A stretch of 64,000 bases of DNA. Origin: Desarmillaria ectypa (taxonomy: Eukaryota > Basidiomycota > Agaricomycetes > Agaricales > Physalacriaceae). This document shows positions 21,954-34,855 of the stretch, piece by piece. The DNA lies in the NCBI GenBank assembly GCA_030407005.1, contig JAUDYN010000010.1, positions 1-64,000 of the forward strand, in the 5' to 3' direction. The first letter of the stretch is position 1. The number at the start of each line of letters is the position of its first letter. A model generated the notes under the pieces. It had not been told where the DNA came from and searched no databases. It saw only the letters and a program-made list of their open reading frames with translations. The position numbers and the translations under genes were made by a program.

Positions 21954-22690
21954 AACAAAATGAGCAGTTTTGGTGCATTTTCTTCTTCAAAATAGTATAA
22001 TATATGCACCGTTTGAATAGTGTTGACGCCAACACTCAAGTATACTAAGGTATTCTAGGCTTCAGCTCAGCGTTTCTCGCCCAGATCCATCAGAAACGCG
22101 ACCAAAGAGAAGAGAGGCCTAAGATACATGTCTTACAGAGCCAGTACCATGTCTAGATGCGAGAGAATGGTGCTGTCGACCGGGATGGTCGTGGTCGAAA
22201 GTGAAGGTACTTGATTGATGTGCTTAGTCATTGCCGAAGGCTAAATTTAGATATGATGATTCTTGGAACCATCAATCAAGATATCTAAAGAAAAAGTGCG
22301 ACAAGACTGCATGATAAACCATGGGCTTTTATTATGAAGGCTGAAATCGTGCAATGTGCGTGACCTACGTCTGACCCATGTCAACAGTATCTGATAGATA
22401 AAAATATTATCTTCTAGGGTCGTTAAACAGCTTTACGTACTGTTAAAGCGAGGAACTTGCATGAAGAAAAACATTGTATGTTGGAAGCTCTTTAGCGCAT
22501 TTGAGACTAACGAAAATATAGAGAAGAAGTGCCGTACTGTAGAAAGAACCGCTTCATAAAGATCATATATATGAAAAGTGATGCACCTACTCCGGAATCA
22601 CCGAAGTCAAGAATCAGGAGTGAGCTAGTGAGCACTGAGACAAAGGGATCACGTGACACCGGAACACGCTTCCTAACATACATCCTGTCT
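21954..22690. other. Intergenic, no gene seen
   Basis: AT-rich, with short frames only, between an F-box remnant and repeat copy 3. Confidence 0.4.
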
Positions 22691-22800
22691 AGTGTACATC
22701 TGCATGCGTTTTCAGAGCTTATCCAGGCGCAATACTATTGGCCTGATACCGCACGTGTACTAACTAGGAACAAACTGATCCCATCCCCCGTTTTTTTCTT
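22691..22800 (-). repeat. Dispersed repeat, copy 3 (half length)
   Basis: The reverse complement matches the first half of copies 1, 2 and 4: GGGATCAGTTTGTTCC, then GGTATCAGGCCAATAGTATTG, AGCTCTGAAAACGCATGCAG and GATGTACACTA, after which similarity ends. The two parts that are separated in copy 2 are adjacent here, as in copy 1. Its 5' edge lies at the stop codon of the F-box fragment on the same strand, so this insertion probably truncated that gene. Confidence 0.75.
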
Positions 22801-23470
22801 ACGACAGCTTTGGCGTCTCTCTCATAACAACGGTGTGTACGGACGGCATTGGGACGGGGGCATCCGGAGAGGCCGTAGAATCATGGAAGAAAAGGGACAG
22901 GTCATGGACAGACATGAGTTTCCCCATGACGGCCCAGTTATGTGTTCTGGAAGCGTCGGCACAGACGTATGAAGTCAAGTTAGACCAAGAGAGATGTAAA
23001 ATGCGACACGGATCCGCGTCTGTAGCTGCACGGAATGTTTGGGGTTGGAAAGTATCAACAATCATGGATTGTTGCACGGAGGCTGACCCGGCCTTGATTC
23101 TCACGACCAGGTCGCACAAACAAGGAAATGAGTTACCCGAAAACGCTGCCAAGGAACGAGGCGACATGTTGGCATAGAGGCGATTCCATCTGTATGTGCT
23201 AGTTTCGAGAAGAGCGAACAAAGGATGTTTGTGTAACCGAGAAGGTCTGCGTCGAACGAAGACGATGAGGTCACACTCTCTGGCGCGCGCCCGCTGGGTG
23301 CTGAGCCTGAATAAGCATGTTCTATTGGTAATTTTGAGCTCCGAGTATTGGTATGAATCAAATATAACGGTCGACCATAAGCGTGGAGACGATAAGACTA
23401 CATCGCGCCATCTGTGGCTGACCATATTCAAGGGGGTCACCGAGGATCTAGGGATTCTTCAGATCGGCAC
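22799..23470 (-). pseudogene. F-box protein fragment truncated at both ends
   Basis: An open frame of about 213 residues starts inside a typical F-box second half: PLNMVSHRWRDVVLSSPRLW, followed by STVIFD, and later LSWSNLTSYV and PSVHTVVMRE. In intact relatives the F-box start (LPxEILxEIF) precedes this; here the frame has a stop at 23459-23461 and nothing F-box-like is found upstream. The 3' end runs into repeat copy 3, where the stop codon sits. A short functional version cannot be excluded but is unlikely. This is a different F-box subfamily from genes A, B and C. Confidence 0.6.
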
Positions 23471-23806
23471 TCGGGACGGTCAACGCGAATTGATGTAATT
23501 TTATGGTCACAACCAGTGCCACGCTTTTTTTCACCTTTTCGTACCACCGCCACCGCCTGGTGTTCCTTTCGTATCTCGAATGGCTAAATATAGATACATC
23601 CAGAGGAGATTTGCTGTTCTCAAGGCTGTACACGATGAGTGCTCGTCCACACAGAAAGTTCAAAGCACTAATACAGAGCATGCCAACTCGATACAAGCCA
23701 ATATAACATTGCCGTAAATAGAATTATCATAAAAATCATGGAGGTCATCCTAAGTAATCCCCAAGTATAAACTATGTCTTCGACACCAATATGAAAGCGG
23801 ATACAA

Positions 23807-25863
23807 TCAGCTCCATAGCAAATTCAGCCTCTTCAAGCCCTTTACAGGTTTCGCAGGAGGCTCAGGATTTTGATTCGCAATCTCAATATATTTACGAATC
23901 GGCATCTCATTCAACGGCACCAGCTTCGACTTGGTGATAAACTTGTGACCAAAGTAGAGGGCGAAGATGAGAGGAATGTTGAAGTACGCTGAGAAGAACG
24001 TTTCCGTGTCCCATTTGTTGTGGATGAAAACGGCGTATCCTCCGGTGAGGAGGATGAGGGAGAACGACAAGAGACCGAGCCAGGCGGCGAATGGCTGGAA
24101 GGGAGCCTTCCATGGGAGTTCGTCTCGAGAGATACCTTGTTTCTTCATACCGTAGTAGAAGCGAAGATACACGAGGCATATGATGATCCCTGAAACACGG
24201 TACAGTTAGATAAATTGCTGCCTAGAAGCTCGGTGATGTAACTCACAGTGCACGATAGCCGCAGCAGACACGAGATCCTATTCAAAAATGATTATTTGCA
24301 AAGCGCAAGCGAGTAGAACTCGCATGACACGTACCTGGAACCAACCGAAGACAGTAGAGGCACTATCCTGCAGCGTCATGTACGCCAGAGCCATGAACGC
24401 TGCCAAAAAGCCCACAGCCACATACGGCACACCAAACCTATTGACACGGAGGAACACTTTCGGTGCATGCCCCTCCCGTGCAATACCATACAAATTCCGC
24501 GATCCATTAAGCATGATTGAATTTCCCGCAGACCACGCCGACGTCAAGACGATGGCATTAATGATATGCGGAACGACAGAAATCCCCGCTCGCTTCGCGG
24601 CGATGACGAATGGGGATTGGGAGGCGTTGCCTGAGCCTCCGAGGAGGTTCGGGTCGTTTGAGGGGACGATGAGACCGACGATGAGGATCCCAAGGACGTA
24701 GAAGATGAGGACGCGCCAGAAGACGCGCTTTGCGGCGAGTGGGATGTTTCGGCGGGGATTTTGGGTCTCGGCGGCGGCGTTGGCGACGGTTTCGATGCCG
24801 GAGTAGGAGTAGGCGGCGTTGGAGAAGGTGGTCCAGAAACCGAGGAAACGGCCAAGGGAGCCTTCGATATTAAGGTATTGGACGAAAGGTCCCTGGGATT
24901 GGTGTGAGTTTGGATGTTTGTTAGTTGGGAAGGAAGAGACTTACGGGATTTCGCCAGTATTGGAAACCATATCTGTGATGGTCGGGGCCGCCACCTAGAG
25001 TAATGAGTGAGATAACTGAACGATTGAATTGATGCTAAGAATACCTAGGTCAATGACAAGGCCCTAGAGACGACAAGATCAGCGACTCATTCATTCCATC
25101 AGCTGAGCATTACATACCATGATGATCAGTCCCACCACCAACATAATTTTTAGAATTGCAAAGCCAAACTCCAATTCACCGTACACACGAACAAAGAGCA
25201 AGTTCGAAACAATGAGCAGGATGCCAAGGATGGTGATCCACAGCCCGTTACTGATAGACGACCAGAAGTGTATGAGGACTGCCCCGGCTGTGATCTCTGC
25301 CGGGAGACTAACGCAGTTGGAATAGACGTAATTCCAGCCCATCGCGAAGGATAGGGCTGGGTCGAAGAAATATTCCGCGTGACGTACGATAGCCCCAGAG
25401 AGTGGGACGAGGGCGGCCAGTTCGGCTTGACAGAATACAACACATGATACCAGGACACCAACGAAGGAATAGCCTAGGAGTGTGTTGGATAGTGATAGGG
25501 AGAGGAGGAAGGAGCTACTCACCTAGTAATGCACCTAACGGACCGCCACGAGCGATAGCTTTACCGGAGCCGAGGAACAAGCCTGTTCCTATTGTTCCAG
25601 CAAGTGCTATCATTCTAGAAGAGAGATAAGGATTATATTGTAATAGTTGTCAAGGACCTTACTGGATATGTCTCTGTCCTAGACCCCGTCTGCAGGAAAG
25701 ATCAACAGCAGAGCGCAAAGGAAGTGAAGGAAACATACTTGAGATCCTTCTTCTCCTCAAAGTCGATGATATCATGGTCTCCGGTTGTGGTATATGCCAC
25801 AACTTCGATGTCTTTCTCGTTGTCGTACCCAGAGGCCTTGGCCTTTCGAGAATCGGTAGACAT
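23807..25863 (-). CDS. Amino-acid permease, APC superfamily
   Basis: Nine exons in consistent phase: complement(join(23807..24189,24247..24277,24335..24892,24945..24994,25045..25063,25118..25473,25523..25614,25663..25689,25739..25863)), 546 residues. After an acidic cytosolic tail (EKDIEVV, DFEEKKDLK) comes the permease signature RGLGQRHIQMIALAGTIGTG and LFLGSGKAIARGGPLGALL, the first membrane helix with the substrate-backbone-binding GTIGTG. Later landmarks are ALSFAMGWNYVYSNCVSLPAE, YSYSGIETVANAAAETQNPR and NGSRNLYGIAREGHAPK. About twelve hydrophobic helices are visible. Homologues import amino acids across the plasma membrane by proton symport; the specificity cannot be told. Two very small exons (19 and 27 nt) are needed and both restore the frame. 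The gene looks intact. Confidence 0.92.
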
Positions 25864-25917
25864 GGCTGGGAGGGAGAAAGGGAGTAAGGGATGCACGTAA
25901 AATGATCCCCGTGTGCC

Positions 25918-25925
25918 TATAAATA
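25918..25925 (-). promoter_or_regulatory. TATA-like box of the permease gene
   Basis: On the minus strand TATTTATA lies 55 bp upstream of the ATG at 25863. A polypyrimidine tract (CCCTTACTCCCTTTCTCCCTCCC), common before fungal start codons, follows it. Confidence 0.45.
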
Positions 25926-28470
25926 CGAGAAGCTCGTGCTCGCTGGGTTTCGTTATCAAGTCTCGAGATCGATCATTCCTGCAGCATGTGGCGGTGAATC
26001 ATCTAGTTTTGTACTAAATCAAGAGATAAGAAGCGAACTGTTCGCATATCAGAGATAAGTGAGGGCAGTCTGAGAGCTAATACAGCTGGATTTGAAGATG
26101 ATTTTAGGGACCTGAGCCTAGCACTAGTGGTCGGAGCATGGACAATAATCCCCATAGTGCATGGTCCCGTATAGAGTCCATTGGGTGTCCCTTGATGAAC
26201 GCCGCTCTAAGTACAGGTTAAAAAAAGCTTCGCTGTCGGATGGCTATCAACAGGTGCACCCATTGATACCTGTATAATAGAAACCCGACAAGTACGTGCT
26301 GTTCATGCATGCAAGGGCCGCGTTAAGTACCTGTGGCTGGCTTTATGATAGGCGTATGCTTCAAGTCGAATACAAAATTGAAAGAACGACAAGGAATGAT
26401 CATTTTCTGATCGGACCACGCGTCCGCAGAGATAAACGACTGCAGCCAAGGGACTCGTAGCGATGAACCTGCAGGTTAAAATCAGATCTGACGGAAGGAG
26501 CAAGAATAAGTAGCTGCGGTAAGGCACTCACGACGGAGGAGTTAATAGAGGCAGCTGTTGAGAAAACAGCCTGTCAACTCGGTGGCACTGAATACGGTTT
26601 CAATACGTTGCATTCAGAATAGAATAAACGTGTACGGGTCATAGCCCTGGCATCGTCTGATGAGAGTAACTCCCCCCTTCTAGCTCCTGCCAATTAGGTG
26701 AGATATCTTGGCATGCACGATCGTCCTCTGCGAAGCCAGAACGAGAGAACATTTCAAACATTTCATCAGGAAGCGTGCAGGAACTATCATGCTATGACAC
26801 AAGGAACAGAAGCGGGTTCGGCTTCTCAGCTAATGGATCTAGCAGCAATCACTCCTGGCAGGTGACTAACTCCCACCGGTCAGAGTGCAAGGGAAACAAT
26901 CAGAATAGAGATGAAAATTTGACAAAGTCTTTTAATCACAGCAAAATCCGTCGGCATTACCATTAATGGGAATCCCGACTTATTTTGCTGTGGTCAAAAA
27001 ACTTTGTCAGAATTTCGTATGTTATCCACTCATTTTTGCCGGTTTTTACCTGGCCCGAAAGCGCTGCTTACCAGGAGTGAATGGAATTCAGTATCATGGT
27101 ATCTCGGAATCAAGAAATGACCTTACTCCGGAAATGGATCTGAAGATTCGCGATAAGACGGTACCACGGTACCGACTCTGCTAGCGGCCTGGTTTCTTCG
27201 TCATTCCTAGTAGCTATGAGGAAATATGAGGGAAGCGGGTTATTCGAAATCTTTCAGAGAGGTTATCGATTAGGCGCAATAGCATTCGGTCAAGATTTGG
27301 TTGGAGAGGAAAACGCGGACCATCGGACCGTCGTTATTTGTCAACGTTTTGTCAAGCATTGACAAGCAAGTAACTTGACCCTTCACCACGACCACCATCA
27401 GTGCTACAGAATACCGTCACGGCGCCAGCTCTCACTGACGAAATCTCGCGACCTTTCTATCAAGATTCTTCCGTCTCGCGTTTAGTACGCAAGGTGTGTA
27501 GTTGTTGGCTGCCGAGTGCTGTACCGAGCTAACAGCTGCATCCAGGCGCGCATGGATAAAGACGGGGAAACATCCTGAACATCCATTTAGATGCTGCGAT
27601 TGCCACCGATGAGGCGGTTGACAACACTGGGATATAATACCGACGAGAACCCACGTAACTGATTCTTGAGTCAGCATGCAGCAACAGCAGAAGGTCGCCA
27701 TCGGCGGATAAGGGAGGACCAGTACCTACGAATGTAATGTGAAGAACAGCGCCAGGAAAGGAATATAGAGTACGTTATTATCACAACAACGCCTTTCGCT
27801 GGCTTCCTGAATGATATTTTTCTGTTCACAGCCCACTCTGCTGCATATACAAGGAACAAAGCTGTTCAGCGTGGTGTCGAGCCCTACGTGTCTATTACAG
27901 CGCGAGTTGCTTCATCAAACTTTAATAGGCTCGTCTTCACTCACGGGGATCTTCCACAGCGATACTGCGACACTGATCACCGAATATAACGCCTCTCATT
28001 TTGTCACTTTGATACTCGCTGTGGCCAATCTGGATCACCCTTTAATCGAGAAGGAGATTTTCACGCGTTTTCACTGCATATATTGACTGCCTATCTTGGT
28101 ACGGTGCTTTCAGTGTCTACCATTTCCAAAAACTTGACCTTTCTTCTCAGCAAATGTCCAATCGAGGCGAAACTTGGTCGCAAAATACTCTCGAAGCTTC
28201 GAAAGCACAGTTCTCTTGTCATTGTCTTGTAATACTGGATTGTAGACCAACCTAGCCATATGATGAGATGTTCGTAAATTTATCTTTTGCGACACGACCT
28301 TGATCGATCTAGTTTGACATCAGTGATAATTGTAGTCCATCAGATGGAACGGTCGCACGGAACCGCTGCCTGTAAAACTCGGACCGTCAGATGCTCATCT
28401 GCACCCTCGTGGGCTGCGATGCCTGGGATTTATGCGTTGCTCTCATTTATCCGTGATCACAAGGCATTCT
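25926..28470. other. Gene-free stretch of about 2.5 kb
   Basis: No frame with a recognisable domain. A 36-bp piece at about 26955-26998 resembles 50502-50546 (shared TTACCATTAA, GAAT, ATTTTGC), which may be another repeat family. The minus-strand frame 28110-28295 is unassigned. The far end is the promoter of the BNR-type gene. Confidence 0.4.
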
Positions 28471-28480
28471 GTTTTCTGTG

Positions 28481-28487
28481 TATAAAT
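28481..28487 (+). promoter_or_regulatory. TATA box of the BNR-type gene
   Basis: TATAAAT lies 40 bp upstream of the ATG at 28521, the normal spacing for this type of promoter. Confidence 0.45.
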
Positions 28488-28520
28488 CCTCTGCCCATAT
28501 GAAAACTCCCGCAAGCCAAA

Positions 28521-30020
28521 ATGCTTCCTTTCCTTTTACTCCTTTGTCTCCTTGTCGCCACCTCACACGCGACACCCGGAATCTCTCTCCTTTCCAACAC
28601 TTTCCTAGACTCGTCTGGAATATACTTCGTCTCCTACGATGGTCTGGTGAACGTCAACTCGTTCCAGCTTTCCGGGCTGCTCACATACAAGGGATACCAG
28701 TATGCAGGGTGGTACACATCCAACAAATCTGTTATACTTGGGCGCCGAACCACCTCTGGCGGGAGCTGGCAGACCCTCGTACTTCCGCATACCCTCACTA
28801 CGACTGACAGCCACAATGTCATTGCACTGGGTATCTCCCCTGAAGACGGGGTGATCCACATCGCCATGGATTGTCACAGTAGCCCAGTGTACTACGCCAA
28901 ATCCTCTTCGGGCGTTGCGGGTTCGAGCGTGAGCTGGACAGCGAGTCTGTTTGGGACCATCACCAACACGATAGGGAGTCTCAATGTGGGTAGCACGGTC
29001 ACCTACCCACAGTTCGTCGTCACCCCGGATAATCTGCTTCAGTTTGTTTATCGATCGGGGGTTTCGGGCAACGGGAATACACAACTCGCGGAGTATAAGA
29101 ATGGGACCTGGTCGAATGTTGGGCTGTGGGCGAGTGGTTCGGGGACGTACACGGCAGATAACGGAGGGAAGAGCACTGCGAGGAATCTGTATATCCATGG
29201 GGTGACGTACAGAGGGAATCGCCTCTACATCACCGGGACGTGGAGGGAGAATAGTGGAAGTGTTTCGTGTAGCAGTGGGGGGCTGACGAATCACGATACA
29301 ACGTTCTTTTATTCTGACGATAAAGGTAAGCTTCTCTTTCTTTATTAGCTTCTGATGGGTAATACTGATGGGGCGTTGTCTAGGGAGAACATGGTACAAC
29401 GCTGCGGGGACCCACGTCGGTACATCTGGTAGTTCACCAGTATCCGTCAGCTCCAGTGGGATCGTCATCGATTCATTAGACGCCAACCATGGCTTGATGA
29501 ACCAGGAATCGCAGGACGTTGATTCAAAAGGGCTGATACATGTCATTATATCTTATGTCCCAGGTGCGCTCTTTGCTCACCCTATACTCATCTAGTTCTA
29601 ACGTAAACCATTGCAGGTCGTTTCACTCAATGCGTGACAAATTATGAATCCGACCGTATAGCTCACGGCTACCCATTCCACGTGTACCAAGCTGCTAACG
29701 GGACGTTCGTCAAAAATGAGATACCCTTCGCCCTCGGTGCAGTCGGGCGCTCCCAAATCGCTATCGACGCCTCGGACAATGTGTATGTGGTGCTGCCATA
29801 TGTGCGCGTCGTGGTGGCGAGCAAGGCCAGCGGCTGGTCGGATTGGAGAATGGTGTATGATGGGTCGGGGCAGGGTTTGGATGCGTTTGGGGAGGTGACG
29901 ATTGATAGAGGGGCGTTAGTTAGTAGTGGGAGGGGGACGTTGGCGGTGCTCTACCAGGAATCGAGCTCGGGGACTACGCCTTCGCCGGTTAGGGTTGTTC
30001 AGTTTGAGATGTATGGGTAG
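28521..30020 (+). CDS. Secreted BNR-type beta-propeller protein, possible polysaccharide lyase or hydrolase
   Basis: Three exons, join(28521..29325,29384..29563,29617..30020), 462 residues in consistent phase. A clear signal peptide (MLPFLLLLCLLVATSHATPG) is followed by propeller-like repeats with SWQTLVLPH, DSHNVIALGISPEDGVIHIA, YYAKSSSGV, GSTVTYPQFV, DNLLQFVYRSG, RTWYNAAGTHVG and VDSKGLIHVIISYV. The HIAMDCHSSP and YPQFV motifs are typical of the BNR_4 type, a seven-bladed propeller family that includes fungal lyases acting on rhamnose-glucuronate bonds of gum-like glycans. Secretion fits a role in plant polysaccharide breakdown. The substrate is inference only, and I cannot place the catalytic residues. 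Confidence 0.8.
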
Positions 30021-31306
30021 GACCTTGAATGACTTCATCTGTGGTAGGGTAGACTTGACATGAGGTATTGTGTCTTCAGGGTGAAAATACATTTTTCCCT
30101 ACGTGACGGCAGTCGGCTGTAGCTAAGCTGTACAGGTACTGGAGTTGCTGTAGTGCGGTCCTAGCCTCGCTTTTTTACAAGATAGCTTCCGTATCAAAAC
30201 CTATTGGGCCGTTGATACGCCCGCCTGGCGTACACCCTTGGAAATCGTGTGTAAAAATCGTTTTATTACTACAATAAAATGACTACATGGTTATAGTAAG
30301 CAACACTAAGTAAGCAAGTACAACGAATGTAAGAAAATTCCACCAGGGAACTTGGAGCAAGATGATCTGTAGCTCGGATAGAAGATCGGGTATTCTACCC
30401 GTTAGGCCGAAGGTCCAGGCTGAGCGGCCCACATGGCAGGATCAGCCTCGGCTACCCCATCCCAGAAGTTGAAATAAGAATCGATCGATCGACCTGGTAG
30501 CCAGGATATGAGCTCGGTCAGCAAATTATATTAGTAACCAGAGAGGATTGGAAATCACAGACAAGTAGAATAGTATAAAAACCGTCCATGTAACAAGCAG
30601 AGGTTCAGGTTTCTGGCCCCCGGAACACTACCAGGCGAATAGTACGGGTCATTTGGACTATGGGTAAGGACATAGGAGCAGTTGATTCTTCGAGCCGTAG
30701 ACTCACCTGGAATAGTATTGTGTAGTGACCTGGTCACATCATGTGTGCAAGAACAGTCGAGCAAGCAATCAGCAAGAACCAGAACAGACAGACAGACCCG
30801 AGAAACAGTTCAGAATCAGTCAGTGCATTTTAAAGTCGCAACCAGGCGCACAGTATCAATCTTGAAAACTGCACCCGGCAGCCAGCACGAGTTCAGGCCT
30901 GCACCAGGCAGTTCATCTGTAATAGCTGAGATTGTGTTCAGTAACACGTCGAGTTTAGAGTTGTCAAGCCATATACATTCAATTCAAAACCATATCTATT
31001 GCTACCCGGAACCATTAACTACAGTACAAGCTTCGAAGCCAGGTGTAGCCTACTCCCCTTCGAACTGCAATTCCTAAGTGTTTGTGTGGTGTGTAGTGTG
31101 TTTTTGGCACGTTGCGCACTCATAGATAGTTAGCACCCTTCACCGTCATTCAAAGAAATGCATTCAACTGATAATATAAATAGACATCATGCTTGTCTTT
31201 CGACCAACGCCGCGTATATCGAGGCCATAACAAGGTCTGGCGGGAAGGAAAGGGATCACAAAATTTCGCATTATAGTGATCTTCTCCTTCTCCCTCCACA
31301 GCCTAC
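30021..31306. other. Intergenic between two convergent secreted-protein genes
   Basis: Contains GATCGATCGATCGACC near 30482 and short frames only. A tRNA-like hairpin near 30380-30420 (CGGGT-ACCCG) lacks a T-arm, so no tRNA is called. Confidence 0.45.
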
Positions 31307-33507
31307 TTATGACGGGACAAAATCCTTCAACCACGATGCCACGTAGGCGATAAACGCGTCCTGCACCGCGACAATCGTGTGATCAGGCGCCGCCAGTCGC
31401 ATCACCAAATCTGAGGCGTGAAATCCATTCGATATCCTGATAGGCTGGGTGTCTGTGCTCACGGCAGTACTATTAACTGCTGAGACCGTAGCCTCGCGCC
31501 ATGTATCCCCTACAGCGCGGTTCTCAGTAAGGGCCCATGCTCGAGGTCACACACTTACGTTTACCATTCGCAAAGAACAGCCGGGTGTTGTTGACGCTCC
31601 ACCCGCCATAAAGCGTGTTCGTTCTGTTCACGTTTGGAATGGGGTACTCCGAGAATGCTTCGGGATATGTGGTCACGCAATCGTGCTGCGATGATATCAG
31701 TGTATGGAAGAAAGCGAGACTCGGGCACTTGCCATGTTATCCTCCCAAACGTTTAAGCGAGAAACTGTTCCCCCTTGTCCGACGGGCGGTCCATCCTAAA
31801 GGTCAACGTTCATAGGTCAAGGGGGAATGATAGATTGAAGCTTACCAATGAGAATCCGATCTCATTACATCTGCAGTTTTGTCAATAGAGGAACGATGGA
31901 TCCAACTAGGATCCGAACATACATTAACCAAAACCACGAACGGTACGCATCGTCAATAGGATAGTCATCCCTGGCATTTAATTCTCGAGGGTGCGGGATC
32001 TCTCGGTTAAGAGGGATACCTGCGGGAGAGGGAGGGGTATGAATGGTGCTGCTGACGCAATCACTATGAGACGTTCTATCAGTAAAATAAATTCAATTCA
32101 AAGCAAAGAGACTTGCGCGTTTTCCCGGCAATCTGATTCATCATATGGGCATGGCCAGACAGGGAAAATCTATGCGACGTACCAATTTTCTCGGACGAAC
32201 TCGACGCAGTGAAACGCGACCCCCACGCCTTGAGCGCATTATCCAAACCCCAGCCATTCGTGGAAGCGGTGACGTTACCCTTGACTTCTAATGCATCGCA
32301 GAACTGATAGAAGGCAGCGCCAGCGCCAGTATTAGGCTGCATATCCTGCCATGTCCACAGATCCCATCTCACTACGAGGGCATCACATCAAGAGACGAAA
32401 ATACACAAATTGATACAACATACGAGCCTGGGCGACCTCCAAATCCGTCGAAAAGCCGAATAGTTCCTGCAGTTCCTGTTGCGCGGTAGTGTTATATCCG
32501 AAAAAAACCTCGTCTACATAGGTGATGACGGCTTCGACGTCAGCGGAACAGTTCTTGGGCATGTTCTCCCTGATGGGCTCGTAGTATTGCCAGAAGTCGC
32601 TGATGATGCATCGGTCAGCTGTTGGGCGAAGGAAGACCTGAAGACATACATCTGAACTTGAACGACACCCGATGAAGAATATCCTATCCAGAATACGTCT
32701 GGATGTCTTTATCGAAGATGCAATCATTTATGACCCTTATTCAAGAATATGGGACGTACGCGGCCATAGTCCAGCTGACCAACGCGCCTACAGAATTCAT
32801 CAGTCAGACGAACTAAAGCGAGGGGTTCATTCCCATGCCCACCTGGGTAGCTTCCCCCAATGATTATCCACGGTGCCTTGTCTGGGCCAACGCTATCTCC
32901 ATTGTCCTGCGGAAGAACAACGTTCCTGGCGAAATAGACGTTGTCCTCGATAGCTTGAGCTATCGTATGATACCGAAAGCTGTCTACGTTGAGGTTCGGG
33001 TAGGGGTTACTCTCGCCAAAGAAGCGATGTTCGAGAACGATTGCAGCGCCTCCGTACTTCTGTGCGATGACGCCGTTGATTGTATTATTCGTCACATAAC
33101 CGTAATAAGCTGCGAAGAGAATTAGCATACTGAGGTGTAGCAGAGCAAATGAGCATACGAGCTGCGTTGACCTCTCCCGCGTTCATGAAAATGATGGGGC
33201 CGCCTAGAAAGAATGGTTAATGACGAGTGCAGATAAAGAAAATGGTCATACCCTCTTGGTAATACTCCGCTGTATGCCAGTAACGTTGCCGAAACGTGCC
33301 TTTCGATGGATCGTTATGGTCAATGAGCTGATCAAAATAGTAGGTCGTGTTGTAGGGCGGTAATGCCCTTGCGTTCAGAGTATGAAGGGATGATTCAAAA
33401 TCCGATTCAACATCCACCATTGGGATACCTGGCGGTTTGGGGATGCGACCACAGACATGACTGACAGCAGTGAGGAGAAGAATCAGCGAGATGGTCCGGG
33501 GCGTCAT
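31307..33507 (-). CDS. Secreted serine carboxypeptidase, peptidase family S28
   Basis: Starts with a signal peptide (MTPRTISLILLLTAVSHVCG) and continues with YYFDQLIDHNDPSKGTFRQR, which is the S28 opening motif. Next come GPIIFMNAGEVNAAPYYGYV, AIVLEHRFFGESNPYP and the nucleophile elbow IIIGGSYPG, completed by splicing to ALVSWTM. Further on are FWQYYEPIRENMPKNC, WTWQ, CNEIGF, and the two other catalytic residues in FFANG...DTWREA (Asp) and SNGFHASDLV (His). All three catalytic residues are present. The enzyme should remove C-terminal residues after proline from peptides outside the cell or in vacuoles. At least eight introns; several internal junctions between 31850 and 32830 are uncertain, so only the span is given. 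The stop is at 31307-31309. Confidence 0.85.
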
Positions 33508-34855
33508 GCTAGCTGTATCTTAGGCAAGGAGCCATGCCTTGTTAAAGGGAGTATTAAGATCAATCTCGTGGCGTAAAAGATGTAGCGATAGTCGGAAACG
33601 CAAGAACCTCTGCTAAAGAAGGCGTGTAAGTATAAGAGAAGGTACTGAGAAAGTGCCTGAATTTCAACATCATTACCTCAAGTTCCGCAGATACTATGAA
33701 AGGGAAGAGTCTACACAATTTAGGAGAATTTCGGAGAAATGGTATTTAGAGGACGTCTCGATGAACTTCCCGTCCACGATGGTCGGGTCATGTGCATCAA
33801 TGGTTGCGTGAACCGATGGAATCCAATACAATTGTCGAATCGCCATCTCACCTCCGCGCATCTAACATTCTGGAATACTTTGAAAATGATTCCGAAAATG
33901 ACTAAGACAATTGTCATCGGGAGTAAGGAAACAGAAGGTAAAGGTGACATACTGAGGGGAAAAAACTTATTATGCTCGTGTGGTTGTAGATACCCCTTGT
34001 AGAATTTCGAACTGGAGAAAAGGAGGATAACTGCAAGGTACTGCTTCCTTGGTGCCTGGTCAAGTTAAGTCTCAAGCCCCATCCTCATCCTCAAGATCGG
34101 TCTGCTTGCCCTCAATTTGACGACGATGATCCTAGCGCATCGAGCATGTAAGTGATTATTTTTCAGAGATAAATTCATCATGCATCACTCACCAAGAGCT
34201 TCCGCTTCTATCTCACCACTTCCCTTAGTAACAGCTCCCCCACATTGATACTCCGACGATAGATATGATGCCGGATGGAGATTAAAACGAAGGTCCAGAT
34301 TCTCGGATTTTCTCGGATATTTCTACTGTTCATGAGGATTAACCTGGAAAATGAGATTGAAAATGTCAGTACCATGGATCAGAAAATGGATGTCAAGAAC
34401 TTCTACTGCTTCCGCGGCGCATAAAAAAACATGCAATGTGACTTGAATACGATCTGCAGAGACGTATTATCTGTCAAGAGAACAAAATAAACATTCATAC
34501 AATAGCGCAAGAGAGAAGGAAGTCATAAAAATGTTGAACGTCGAGTCGAGCACTGAGTACATTATGGAACAGTGTTCGGACAGAAGGAAGAGGCGCTAAA
34601 TCACGTGCTAAGAAACATCGGAGCGAACAGGTGATGGCATTGGGATTCCTCTACTCCTCTACCATCATCTCAATGCTACGCGTTGTCGTTCATGTTTTCT
34701 TACAGTAGCGAATAGGACCACATCCAAATGGTGAAGTCGCTGATTTTGGATGGCTTCAGAGATTCCCACAATAATGAAGTCGTGTTCTTTGACAGACCAG
34801 TAACAAGAATGAGAAATAGATATACAAGCATTAGTTATTGAATTATCTTTACACG
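33508..34855. other. Intergenic, no gene supported
   Basis: Only short frames on both strands. The first 200 bp are the promoter of the S28 gene; the remainder has no recognisable features. Confidence 0.4.

Noticed and set aside
28605..29546. 313-residue minus-strand frame
   Set aside because: Antisense to the BNR-type gene, whose exons, signal peptide and splice phases are coherent. The frame has no domain and crosses a real intron.
30371..30440. tRNA-like hairpin CGGGT-ATTCT-ACCCG
   Set aside because: No T-arm with TTC, no pairing acceptor stem; treated as a chance hairpin.
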